In this document: positions 24,208 through 32,248 of the stretch, piece after piece | Position numbering within the stretch: position 1 is the first letter of the stretch | How the letters are laid out: the number at the start of each line of letters is the position of its first letter | From: DASPMP01 sp035248725 | GTDB lineage: Bacteria; Gemmatimonadota; Gemmatimonadetes; Gemmatimonadales; Gemmatimonadaceae | NCBI GenBank assembly: GCA_035248725.1 | Contig: DATFHG010000111.1 | Span: 28,823 to 92,822 of the forward strand | Reading direction: 5' to 3' | DNA: 64,000 nt | Program-made: the position numbers and the translations under genes | Notes under the pieces: model-generated | What the model was told of the DNA's origin: nothing | What the model saw: only the letters and a program-made list of their open reading frames with translations | The model's database searches: none

Positions 24208-24923
24208 TGCCACGAATGCTGCGTCTCGCCGTCATCCTCGTCGCAATGGCCACGCCGGCCATCGCGCAGGTTGGGTACGATCCGCACAACAGCCCGTACC
24301 GGGACCTCCGCGAGACACAGGAGCTCACCGCATTCACCGGCTTCTATAACGCGAAGAAGGATCCGGCGGGGGTGGCGCCGCAGAGTGGGCCGCTGTTCGG
24401 ATTCCTGTATCAATGGCGGCCCGGTGGGCCGGCCAACCTCAACGCGTCGATCACACGGCTCGCGTCGCAACGCCGCATCCTCGATCCCGACGTATCCGCC
24501 AACTGCCCGACGGCCGCCACGGAGGATTGCAAGCTGATCGGCACGTTTCGCTGGCCGGTGTACTTCCTCGACGCCGGTCTGGCGATCGCGCTCACGGGGG
24601 CGCGCAGCTTCTACAGCTTCGTGCCCGAGGTGAAGCTCGGCGCCGGCGCGGTCACCGATTTTCACACGAAGGCGGACGTCGGTGAGTTCACATTCGGCAC
24701 CCGCTTTGCATTCAACTGGGGCGCTGGAATTCGGTGGATCGCGAGCGGTCCGTTGCAGTTGCGAGCCGACTTCACGAACCACCTGTACTCCATCAAGTAT
24801 CCCGGTACGTACTACCTGCCGGCCGCGGACAACTCCGTGATTTTCACGAAGAAGCAGTCGCAGACGGCGTGGTTGAACAACCCGGGATTCACGATCGGCT
24901 TCTCGTACCTGTTCTCCAGGTAG
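24204..24923 (+). CDS. Predicted outer-membrane beta-barrel protein
   Basis: 239 aa; not matched to a named family. A clear signal peptide (RLAVILVAMATPAIAQ) is followed by alternating hydrophobic/polar strands rich in Tyr, Phe and Gly, for example FTGFYNAKKDPAG, YFLDAGLAIALTG and FGTRFAFNWGAGIRW. It ends in FSYLFSR with an aromatic strand, typical of 8- to 10-stranded barrels. A Cys pair (CPTAATEDC) may form a loop disulfide. The GTG start overlaps the gpmI stop by 4 bases, an unlikely functional link that may only reflect compaction. Confidence 0.7.
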   Translation: MMPRMLRLAVILVAMATPAIAQVGYDPHNSPYRDLRETQELTAFTGFYNAKKDPAGVAPQSGPLFGFLYQWRPGGPANLNASITRLASQRRILDPDVSANCPTAATEDCKLIGTFRWPVYFLDAGLAIALTGARSFYSFVPEVKLGAGAVTDFHTKADVGEFTFGTRFAFNWGAGIRWIASGPLQLRADFTNHLYSIKYPGTYYLPAADNSVIFTKKQSQTAWLNNPGFTIGFSYLFSR

Positions 24924-24969
24924 CTCGCGCGGAGCTCGCCGCGGGCGCCTCGAACGCCCGACGCGAGCT
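24922..24969. other. Nested stem-loop after the barrel-protein gene
   Basis: Outer stem AGCTCGCG/CGCGAGCT (24922-24929 with 24962-24969) encloses an inner CGGGCG/CGCCCG stem (24942-24947 with 24955-24960). It begins in the stop codon of the barrel gene and has no U-run. It may protect the 3' end or occlude the next gene's leader. Confidence 0.5.
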
Positions 24970-24991
24970 GAGTCATGCCGGAGGAAACCAC

Positions 24992-25504
24992 ATGGCGCGC
25001 GACTTCGAGAACATCCACGACGTGGGCGACCTGAGCGACCGCGAGCTGCGCGATCTCGTGCGCTCCCACCTCGCTGCTCACAACGGCCTCGACCCCGACT
25101 ACATCACCGTACGCGTCGATGACGGCACCGTCGTCCTCGAGGGACGCGTCGGTACCGATTACGAACGGCGCGTCGCGGAACACGTGCTCACGGACACGCT
25201 GGGCCTGCAGTCCGTGCGCAACGATCTCGTCGTCCAGTCCATCCACCGCGCGATCAGCCCGATGGACATCGAGGACCACCTCAACGACGAAGAGCGCGTC
25301 GAAGGTCTGCTGCTCGGTGATCGGCCCGTCCCGCTGAACCCGGAGACGGAAAACGAAACCGAAGATATCGACGCTCGCCTCTGGGGAACGAGCGACGTCG
25401 GCAAAGCCATAGCCGACGGCACCACGTGGATTCCGCCGGAGAGTCCGACACAGGAAGGACTTGAAGGGACTGCGGGTGGATCATCGCCCGGCGAGGATCA
25501 CTAG
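24992..25504 (+). CDS. BON-domain protein
   Basis: 170 aa. Residues about 17-75 form one BON domain (LRDLVRSHLAAHNGL, ITVRVDDGTVVLEGRVGT, RRVAEHVLTDTLGLQSVRNDLVV), a small lipid- or polymer-binding fold common in envelope-stress proteins. No signal peptide is present, so it may be cytoplasmic. The C-terminal half is acidic and probably disordered, ending with Gly/Ser-rich sequence. ATG at 24992 is set by a near-perfect ggaggaaa ribosome site 4 bases upstream. A longer upstream frame belongs to antiphase sequence of the barrel gene. Confidence 0.85.
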   Translation: MARDFENIHDVGDLSDRELRDLVRSHLAAHNGLDPDYITVRVDDGTVVLEGRVGTDYERRVAEHVLTDTLGLQSVRNDLVVQSIHRAISPMDIEDHLNDEERVEGLLLGDRPVPLNPETENETEDIDARLWGTSDVGKAIADGTTWIPPESPTQEGLEGTAGGSSPGEDH

Positions 25505-25521
25505 TCTCGCAATTTGCACGA

Positions 25522-25541
25522 CGAGGTCGCTCGTGACCTCG
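25522..25541 (+). other. Stem-loop after the BON gene, possible weak terminator
   Basis: CGAGGTC pairs with GACCTCG around a 6-base loop, 18 bases after the BON stop. The following sequence is only moderately T-rich (gttcttcttg after ten other bases). Confidence 0.35.
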
Positions 25542-25557
25542 GCGCCGCTGGTTCTTC

Positions 25558-26373
25558 TTGGGTGTGGAAAACGCACCCCGAGAACACATCTGTGCGCTGG
25601 GCGAACGCGAAGTGACCACAACCAAAGCTGTCACGCGCGAAAGCGCGCCGACCGTCTATGCGGATGAGCTCAGCCCGCTCGTGCGATTGCACGACGAGCT
25701 CGGGCGTTTTCGCCTGACGCCGGCGCGCACGCGCCGAGCCAGGGCCAACGTCGCCGAAGGCCGCATCGCGTTCGATCCGAACGACGTGCTGCGTTCCGCC
25801 GACGACCTCGATGCGTGTCTGTCGCGAACCGCAGAGGCGTTCGAGATGTGCGGCATGGCGTCTCCGCGCGAATTGACATCCTTCCGGAAGGGTTACGCCA
25901 TGGCGCAGCCGCTCCTCAAGGCCTGGCTCGCGGGCGAGCGCGGATCGAGCGACGAGGGCCGACGCCTCGGCCTCCGCGCGGCGGCCCTGGTCGGAAACGC
26001 GATTCTGCGCAGTGCGGCGAGCCAGGCCAGCAAGGGAATGGCGTTCGACGAGTGGAAGCAGACCACGTGTCCCTGCTGCGGCGGTTCGCCGGATCTGGCC
26101 GTCCGCGAGAAGGACGTACGCTGGCTGGTCTGCGCGCGGTGCGACACCCGGTGGCATGCACCGACGTCGGGTTGCCTTGGGTGCGAGGCGAGCAGAGCGC
26201 CGACCTTCGTGAGAGTGGACGCATTGGACCTCGGCTACGAGCTGCTCGTGTGCCACGCGTGCGCCCGGTACATCAAGGAGCGTCGCGGCGAGGGGATGCA
26301 ATTGGCCATCGTCGAGCGAGCGCTCACCGTCGAGCTCGATGCGGCCGCGGAGCGCCGAGGATTGCGCATCTGA
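25558..26373 (+). CDS. FdhE-like formate dehydrogenase accessory protein
   Basis: Up to 271 aa. The C-terminal half has four cysteine pairs in the FdhE order: TCPCCGGSPD, WLVCARCDTRWH, GCLGCEAS and VCHACARYIKE, a twin rubredoxin-like metal site. The N-terminal half is helical, also as in FdhE. FdhE is needed for formate dehydrogenase maturation, binding the catalytic subunit. Start is uncertain: TTG 25558 gives the longest form, GTG 25564 or GTG 25612 are alternatives. mobA follows with a 4-base overlap and moeA lies nearby, supporting a role in molybdoenzyme assembly. No formate dehydrogenase gene is in the window. Confidence 0.75.
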   Translation: MGVENAPREHICALGEREVTTTKAVTRESAPTVYADELSPLVRLHDELGRFRLTPARTRRARANVAEGRIAFDPNDVLRSADDLDACLSRTAEAFEMCGMASPRELTSFRKGYAMAQPLLKAWLAGERGSSDEGRRLGLRAAALVGNAILRSAASQASKGMAFDEWKQTTCPCCGGSPDLAVREKDVRWLVCARCDTRWHAPTSGCLGCEASRAPTFVRVDALDLGYELLVCHACARYIKERRGEGMQLAIVERALTVELDAAAERRGLRI

Positions 26374-26987
26374 CCACGCACTCTCCGGTGGGCGTCGTGC
26401 TCGCCGGAGGACGCAGTCGCCGATTTAGCGGCATGCCGAAGGGCCTGAGCGTCGTCGCAGGCAGTCGCATCGTCGATCGCGTGACGCGTGCCCTCCGTGC
26501 GGTGACGACCGACATCGTACTCGCGGCGAACGACGCGGACGCCAGCACATGGACGCCGGGTATCCGCGTGCTCCGCGACATACATGAAAGCGCGGGCGGA
26601 CTCGCAGGCATCGAGGCGGCGCTGTCACTGGGTCGCAACGCAATCGTGGTCGCGTGGGATATGCCCTTTGTCACCGCGGATCTTCTCCAGGTGATCGCCG
26701 AAGCCGCGGCCCGTGAGAGCGCCGACGCCGTGGTGCCGCGAAGTATGGGCCCGATCGGTTTCGAACCCTTCTGCGCGTTCTACGCAGTTTCGGCGGCGCC
26801 GCAGCTCTCGGCGTTTCTCGAGCGGGGTGGACGTGCGGCTCATGAATTCATCGGCCAGCTCCAGCAGCCGCGGTTCGTCGAGGATGAAACGATCCTGAGA
26901 CTCGGTGATCCCGCCCGGTTCTTCTTCAGTGTGAACACACCAGCGGACCTCGAGCGCGCCAACGCGATGGCGGACATGACGCGCTAG
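26370..26987 (+). CDS. mobA: Molybdenum cofactor guanylyltransferase MobA-like
   Basis: 205 aa if initiated at CTG 26370. Nucleotidyltransferase fold: GVVLAGGRSRRFSGMPKG is the GTP-binding signature, VVAWDMPFVTADLL holds the metal Asp, and FSVNTPADLERAN is the usual MobA/MobA-like ending. It would attach GMP (or a related nucleotide) to molybdopterin. No ATG, GTG or TTG lies upstream in frame after the previous start-free stretch; GTG 26388 would remove the residues before the first beta strand. CTG overlaps the FdhE-like stop as CTGA, with gagg 9 bases upstream. Confidence 0.82.
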   Translation: MTTHSPVGVVLAGGRSRRFSGMPKGLSVVAGSRIVDRVTRALRAVTTDIVLAANDADASTWTPGIRVLRDIHESAGGLAGIEAALSLGRNAIVVAWDMPFVTADLLQVIAEAAARESADAVVPRSMGPIGFEPFCAFYAVSAAPQLSAFLERGGRAAHEFIGQLQQPRFVEDETILRLGDPARFFFSVNTPADLERANAMADMTR

Positions 26988-26994
26988 CTTTTTC

Positions 26995-28509
26995 ATGTCG
27001 CGTCACATTCCGCCGATGAGAATCGTCCGGTCGAGCGTCCTTGCTGTCTTCGTGTGCGTGGCGTGCACTCGCGCGTCCACGGCTCCCTCGCCCGTGCGCC
27101 TCGAGCGCGCGCCGCTGCAGCGCACCATCGACTCGTTGCTTTCGCTCCCCGAGACGCGACAGGCGCGCTGGGGCGTGCTGGTCGTCGATCCGGAAGCGGG
27201 CGACACGATCTATTCGCGCGATGCGGGCAAGCTGTTCGTGCCGGCGTCGAACATGAAGATCATCACGTCCGCGGTCGCCCTGGCTGTGCTGGGCTCCGAT
27301 TTCCGGTACGCCACGCCAATTCTCGGGAGCGGTCCCGTTCGAACCGGCGTGCTCGATGGCGACCTGCTGGTGGTCGGGCGCGGCGATCCGACGGTCAGCG
27401 ACAACGCGGCGGGCGATGCGATGCTGCCGCTGCGCGTGCTCGCCGATTCCCTGTGGGCGCATGGGTTGCGCCGCGTGCGTGGCAGAGTGCTCGCCTCCGG
27501 CAACGCGTTTCCGGACGCGAATGCCGGCGCCGGCTGGTCGTGGGACGATCTGGACGAATCGTATGGCGCGCTCACTGACGAATTGCTGTTCAACGAAGGA
27601 TTTTCCGTCGTGCAGGTTACGGGTGCGGCGCAGGCCGGTGCGCCGCCGAGCGTTCGGACGCGTCCTGCCGCGACGTTTCCGCGGGTTCGCGTCGAAGCGC
27701 GCACGGTTGAGCGACGTGGAGCAGACACCGTCGCACACCTGACGCTCGTCAAGGACACCGTGCGCGGCGACGTCGTCGTCGGTGGGACGGTGCCGGTTGG
27801 CGACAGCGCAAGCCTGGAAGTGACGCACGCCGACCCCGACGCGGCGTTCATCGCCGCGCTCCGCGAAGCGCTCGCGTATCGGGGCGTCGTCGTGAACGAC
27901 AGTGCGGTCACCGCGGGCACGACGACCGACACGCTCGCGACCTTGCGATCGCCGCCGCTCTCCGCGATCCTGCGCGATTTTCTCAAGCCATCGCAGAACC
28001 AGATCGGCGAGATGCTGTTCAAGACGATCGCGCTGCAGCGCGGCGACACCGGCTCGGAGCGGATCGCGCGCCGCGTGATCACGGACCAGCTGCGCCTCTG
28101 GGGGGTGCGAGACGATGGCGTCGTCGTCGCCGATGGCAGCGGCTTGTCGCGCATGGACCTCGTATCACCGGAAACCATCGTGCGCGTGCTCGACGCCATG
28201 CGACGCGCGCCCACGTTCGGTGTTTACCGTGACGCGTTGCCTCTCGCCGGTTTCGACGGCACCCTCGCCTCGCGCATGCGCGGGACCCGCGCGGACGCCA
28301 ACGTTCGCGGCAAGACCGGCACGCTCACCGGCGTGCGCTCGCTGTCGGGATACATCACTACCCTCGATGGCCGCTTGCTGATCTTCAGCATGTTGTGCAA
28401 CAACTACACGGTGCCAACGGCTTTTATCACGCGCGTGCAGGACGCGATAGCCGCGCGGCTCGCGAGCCTGCGCCTGCAGGCGCCGCCGGGAGCGGGAGGC
28501 CGCGACTGA
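26995..28509 (+). CDS. dacB: D-alanyl-D-alanine carboxypeptidase/endopeptidase, PBP4 (S13) type
   Basis: 504 aa. An N-terminal hydrophobic signal (VLAVFVCVAC) exports it. The three penicillin-binding motifs are present: SNMK in PASNMKIITSAVAL, the SxN-equivalent in SGLSRMDLVSPETI/SQNQIGEM region, and KTG in GKTGTLTGVRS. The long insert between SxxK and SxN is typical of PBP4. It trims or cleaves peptidoglycan peptides in the periplasm. ATG 27016 is an alternative start that places the signal peptide closer to the N-terminus; TAGCTT ends 4 bases before 26995. It sits between mobA and moeA without an obvious functional link. Confidence 0.9.
   Translation: MSRHIPPMRIVRSSVLAVFVCVACTRASTAPSPVRLERAPLQRTIDSLLSLPETRQARWGVLVVDPEAGDTIYSRDAGKLFVPASNMKIITSAVALAVLGSDFRYATPILGSGPVRTGVLDGDLLVVGRGDPTVSDNAAGDAMLPLRVLADSLWAHGLRRVRGRVLASGNAFPDANAGAGWSWDDLDESYGALTDELLFNEGFSVVQVTGAAQAGAPPSVRTRPAATFPRVRVEARTVERRGADTVAHLTLVKDTVRGDVVVGGTVPVGDSASLEVTHADPDAAFIAALREALAYRGVVVNDSAVTAGTTTDTLATLRSPPLSAILRDFLKPSQNQIGEMLFKTIALQRGDTGSERIARRVITDQLRLWGVRDDGVVVADGSGLSRMDLVSPETIVRVLDAMRRAPTFGVYRDALPLAGFDGTLASRMRGTRADANVRGKTGTLTGVRSLSGYITTLDGRLLIFSMLCNNYTVPTAFITRVQDAIAARLASLRLQAPPGAGGRD
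28494..28508 (+). promoter_or_regulatory. Ribosome site and CTG start of moeA
   Basis: GGGAGG at 28494-28499, six bases, then CTG at 28506-28508 overlapping the upstream TGA stop. No ATG, GTG or TTG stands at a usable place, so the strong ribosome site points to CTG initiation. Confidence 0.55.
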
Positions 28510-29777
28510 CCGGACCGCAGCAACCGCTCAGCGGTCTGAGCGTCGGCGAGGCAGTGACGATCGTCGCCAACGATGTGCGCCGTCTCCAGGCCGAGCAAGT
28601 CGCGTTGCGCGACGCGATCGGGCGCGTGCTTGCGACGGATGTGGTGTCGCCCCTCGCATTGCCGCCATGGGACAACGCCTCGATGGACGGCTACGCGGCG
28701 CGCGCCGACGACGTGCGCGGCGCCTCCGTCGACATGCCCCGGACGCTGACGGTCGTCGGGACCGTCGCTGCGGGTGACGCGACGTCGCGTCCTGTCGCGG
28801 CCCGTGAGGCGATGCGAATCATGACGGGCGCGCCCATTCCCGCCGGCGCGGATTCAGTCATTCGTGTGGAGGACACGGACGCCGGTTCGCATACCGTGCT
28901 CGTGCTCTCGGACCGTGACGCCTTGCACAACGTGCGACCGCGGGGCGAAGATCTCGCGCCCGGGACGGTTGCGGTGACGGCGGGAACGGAGTTGCACGCC
29001 GCGCACATCGCCCTGCTCGCGTCCGTCGGCCACGCCCGTGTCGACGTCATCCGGCGGCCGCGCGTTGCGATCCTCGCGTCGGGTGATGAGCTGGTCGATG
29101 TCGATGACTTCGATGCAGTGCTCGCCGGCGAGCGCATCGTGTCCTCCAACAGTTATTTCCTGGACGCCGCGGTGCGCGAGGCCGGCGGGGACGTCGTGTC
29201 CCTGGGCATCGCTCGAGACGATCCCGCGGAGCTGCGCCGTCGTCTGGCCGGAGTCGACTGTGACCTGCTCATCACCACGGGCGGCGTGTCGGTGGGCACA
29301 TTCGACTTCACGCGATCCGTGCTGGCCGACCTCGGGATTCAGCAGCGCTTCTGGCGTGTGCGCATGCGGCCCGGCGCGCCGATCGGCTTCGGGCTTCTGC
29401 ACGAGATTCCCTGGCTCGGACTTCCGGGGAATCCCGTGTCCTCCGCGGTCACATTCGAGCTCTTCGCGCGGCCCGCCATACGCAAGCTGCGCGGCCACAC
29501 GGATCTCTTTCGCGCGCTCACCAGAGTGCGTGTGGCGGAGGCCGTCGCCATCACCGCGCCGCTGACGCATTTTCTCCGCGCCGTCGTTCGGCTCGACGGC
29601 CAGGAGCTGGTAGCGCGGCTCACCGGTCCCCAGGGATCCGGACTGGTGTCGTCGATGGCCCGCGCGAATGCATTGCTGGTCATCGATGCGTCGCAATCGC
29701 GTCTTGCGTCCGGCGAGCGTGTCGACGCCTTGCTGTTCGGGGACGCGCTACATGTGAGCGAGTCGCCCATTCGGTGA
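28506..29777 (+). CDS. moeA: Molybdopterin molybdenumtransferase MoeA
   Basis: 423 aa. It inserts molybdate into adenylylated molybdopterin. LSVGEAVTIVANDVRRL starts domain I, WDNASMDGYAARADDV is the family signature, MTGAPIPAGADSVIRVEDT follows, then ILASGDELVDVDD, TTGGVSVGTFDFT and LGLPGNPVSSAVTFELF in the MoCF-like domain. A domain IV beta segment ends the protein. The N-terminus requires a start before LSVGEA; CTG 28506 with a 6-base-spaced GGGAGG site is the best candidate, because GTG 28554 cuts into the domain and GTG 28395 overlaps dacB by 115 bases. Confidence 0.93.
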   Translation: MTGPQQPLSGLSVGEAVTIVANDVRRLQAEQVALRDAIGRVLATDVVSPLALPPWDNASMDGYAARADDVRGASVDMPRTLTVVGTVAAGDATSRPVAAREAMRIMTGAPIPAGADSVIRVEDTDAGSHTVLVLSDRDALHNVRPRGEDLAPGTVAVTAGTELHAAHIALLASVGHARVDVIRRPRVAILASGDELVDVDDFDAVLAGERIVSSNSYFLDAAVREAGGDVVSLGIARDDPAELRRRLAGVDCDLLITTGGVSVGTFDFTRSVLADLGIQQRFWRVRMRPGAPIGFGLLHEIPWLGLPGNPVSSAVTFELFARPAIRKLRGHTDLFRALTRVRVAEAVAITAPLTHFLRAVVRLDGQELVARLTGPQGSGLVSSMARANALLVIDASQSRLASGERVDALLFGDALHVSESPIR

Positions 29778-29848
29778 CAGACCGCACATCGTAACAACCC
29801 GTCACTTCACAACTTGGATTCCTGTCGTGATGTACGGACAGATGTACG

Positions 29849-29878
29849 TTGGAGCCGGCGTCGTTGCCACTCTATCCA
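29849..29878 (+). promoter_or_regulatory. Possible promoter of the Ig-like lipoprotein gene
   Basis: TTGGAG at 29849-29854, 18-base spacer, TATCCA at 29873-29878, then 9 bases to the ATG at 29888. Confidence 0.4.
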
Positions 29879-29887
29879 ACAACCTTC

Positions 29888-32248
29888 ATGCGTTCTGGCG
29901 CTCGTGTGGTGGTCGCCGCATGTGTGGCGGCAGCTGCAGTCGCGTGTTCCGACCAGCCGTCGACTGGAAGCGGTCGACCCGTCCTCGCGAGCGTTCCCTT
30001 CGCCCCTGCCTTCGAGCAATCGGCGCCGGGCGGTCCCCAGATCGTTGTCGACCGGATCCGCGGCGTTCTCCGAAACACTACCGCGACGGATAGCACGGTT
30101 GCCGAAGGCGTCGTGGTCGGCGATAGCGCAATTCTCGAATTTGCGAACGTCCGGCTGACGGGAGACAGCGCGCTGTTCGCGCTCAGCGTCTCGGCGTTCG
30201 ACAAGAACAACAACATCCTGTTCGCGGGCGCCCAGAGCGTCACCGTGAAAGCCGGAGCGAACCAACCGGCTGCCCCGTCACTGACCTACGCGGCCGCCGA
30301 CGCTGCCGTCGCGACGCTCGCGCTGGCGCCGACACCGATCACGCTGGACTGGGCCGGCGCCAAACCGGGCGACCTTTCCTGCCTCAATCGCGTGCCATCG
30401 GAGACTGCCAAGACCGAGCAACAGGTTCTGGTGACCGGCAGGAGTTCGACGGATGCCGTGGTGCCGGACGTACGGGTCGGCTGGAGGACGCGCGACAGCA
30501 CGGTCGCCTCCGTCGATTCGACCGGTCTCATTCGCGCACGCTGCGGGAACCAGTCCACCTACGTCGTGGCGCGGACGTTCCTCGGCGTCGCGGACTCCGT
30601 GCGTGTGAGCGTCACCGCACCGCCGTTTTCGCTGTTGATGTCGCCCGAATCGACGAGCGTCTCGCGCGGCGCGGACGTGCAGATGAACGCGCAGTTCGTC
30701 GACGAGGACAACAACCCGATTCCCGGTGCGAGCGCGACGTGGACGTCGTCCGATCCCGGCCGTGCCACCGTGAGCGCGTCCGGTGTCGTGCACGGGATCG
30801 CGAACGGCCGCGTGTTGATCTCCGCGCGCTCCGGCTCCAGGCAGACGATCGGCGTCATTCAGGTCGTTCGCCCCGTCGCGCAGCGCGTGACGATCGCGGG
30901 AGCCGACTCGCTCGGGGTTGGGGGACGCCTCGCCTTGGTCGTCTCCGCCTTCGACAACACGAACACGCGCATTCCCGACGCGTCGGGCTATCACTGGTCG
31001 TCGTTGAACGGCGACATCGCCACGGTGTCGAGCTCGGGAACAGTCCTCGGAGCCGCGGCGGGCAACGCCGCGATCGTCGCCGCACTCGACGCGGTGGCCG
31101 ACACCATCGTTCTGCGAGTGATCCAGGCAACGAGCGGCGGCGTTTCGGCGCGCGTGCTCGATGCCGCCACCGGGGCACCGCTGTCGGGTGTGTTCGTCAG
31201 CTCGGCGAGCAACCCGAACAACACCGTCTCCACGGGAGCGGACGGGCGCTTCACGCTCTATAGCCTCACGCCGGACGAGGACATCACGTTCGTGAAGGAC
31301 ACGTACGCGGCCGCGACACAGTACAACGTCGCCGTGCGGCTGGGCGAGGTCGTTGCGCTCGCCGACGTCCCGTTGGCCATCGCGGGCGGTACCGGAACCG
31401 TGAACGGCCACGTCGTGAACGTGCTGGACGATTCACCGCTGCCGGGTGCGACGGTGAAGCTTTTTCCGGGCATCGACCCACGCTCGGCAGATCCCGGCTC
31501 GGGGGTCACGGCGCCTGGCTCCATGGCGGAAACCACGACGGACGCGAACGGCGCCTTTTCCTTCCCCAACGTGCCATCCGGCACCTACACCGTCGCCGTG
31601 GGCGCGCCCGGATACTTTGCGGGGCATTCGACGGTGGCATCCGTCGGTGGTGCCGCGATGGATGCAGGCATCTTCCTGTCCCCGAGCTTCTCGGGCAGTG
31701 GACTGCGCGTCGTGCTCACCTGGGGCGACTGCAACGCGGACGCGAACGTTCCCTGTGACCTCGACTCGCATCTGACGGGGCCGGCGTCGGCTCCCGACAC
31801 CGGCAGATTCCACATCGCGTACTACGCCCGACACTACGTCGTGAACGGCGACACGGTCGCGCTGCTCGACAACGACGCGACGGGCGGCATCGGCCCCGAG
31901 ACGGTCACGCTGCGTGGTGTGCGGAGCGGTACGTACAAGTACTACGTCCACGACTACACCGACGGCTTCGACACCACGAGCACGCGTCTCAGCGCTCTCT
32001 CGCATGCGCGGGTGCAGGTGTACTCGGGCGCCGCACTGGTCGCGACGTTCTATCCGCCGAGCAATGGCGCGGGAACGCTCTGGGCCGTGTTCGAGTACGA
32101 CGGCAGCGTGCTGACGCCGGTGAATCAGATGGTGCGGGTGGACGTGACCAATGCACCGGCGGACTTCATCCGCGCCGCCGGATCGACGTCCGCGGATCCC
32201 ACGCCGCAGATCGTGCGCGATCTCCGCAGCGCGCCGAGAAAACCCTAG
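29888..32248 (+). CDS. Large surface lipoprotein with Ig-like, carboxypeptidase-regulatory and YfaP/DUF2135-like domains
   Basis: 786 aa. Signal with a lipobox-like end (VAACVAAAAVACSDQ), implying a lipoprotein. Bacterial Ig-like (Big2-type) repeats follow at about residues 180-255, 255-330 and 335-420, each with the pattern of W-x-S/T, ATVS-x-x-G and G-x-A. Two carboxypeptidase-regulatory/CNA-B-like domains come next (VSARVLDAATGAPLSGVFV and VNGHVVNVLDDSPLPGATV). The last 180 residues begin VVLTWGDCNADANVPCDLDSHL, the DUF2135/YfaP fold. Function is unknown; adhesion or cell-surface structural roles are usual for this architecture. ATG 29888 is chosen because it starts the signal peptide. Confidence 0.8.
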   Translation: MRSGARVVVAACVAAAAVACSDQPSTGSGRPVLASVPFAPAFEQSAPGGPQIVVDRIRGVLRNTTATDSTVAEGVVVGDSAILEFANVRLTGDSALFALSVSAFDKNNNILFAGAQSVTVKAGANQPAAPSLTYAAADAAVATLALAPTPITLDWAGAKPGDLSCLNRVPSETAKTEQQVLVTGRSSTDAVVPDVRVGWRTRDSTVASVDSTGLIRARCGNQSTYVVARTFLGVADSVRVSVTAPPFSLLMSPESTSVSRGADVQMNAQFVDEDNNPIPGASATWTSSDPGRATVSASGVVHGIANGRVLISARSGSRQTIGVIQVVRPVAQRVTIAGADSLGVGGRLALVVSAFDNTNTRIPDASGYHWSSLNGDIATVSSSGTVLGAAAGNAAIVAALDAVADTIVLRVIQATSGGVSARVLDAATGAPLSGVFVSSASNPNNTVSTGADGRFTLYSLTPDEDITFVKDTYAAATQYNVAVRLGEVVALADVPLAIAGGTGTVNGHVVNVLDDSPLPGATVKLFPGIDPRSADPGSGVTAPGSMAETTTDANGAFSFPNVPSGTYTVAVGAPGYFAGHSTVASVGGAAMDAGIFLSPSFSGSGLRVVLTWGDCNADANVPCDLDSHLTGPASAPDTGRFHIAYYARHYVVNGDTVALLDNDATGGIGPETVTLRGVRSGTYKYYVHDYTDGFDTTSTRLSALSHARVQVYSGAALVATFYPPSNGAGTLWAVFEYDGSVLTPVNQMVRVDVTNAPADFIRAAGSTSADPTPQIVRDLRSAPRKP

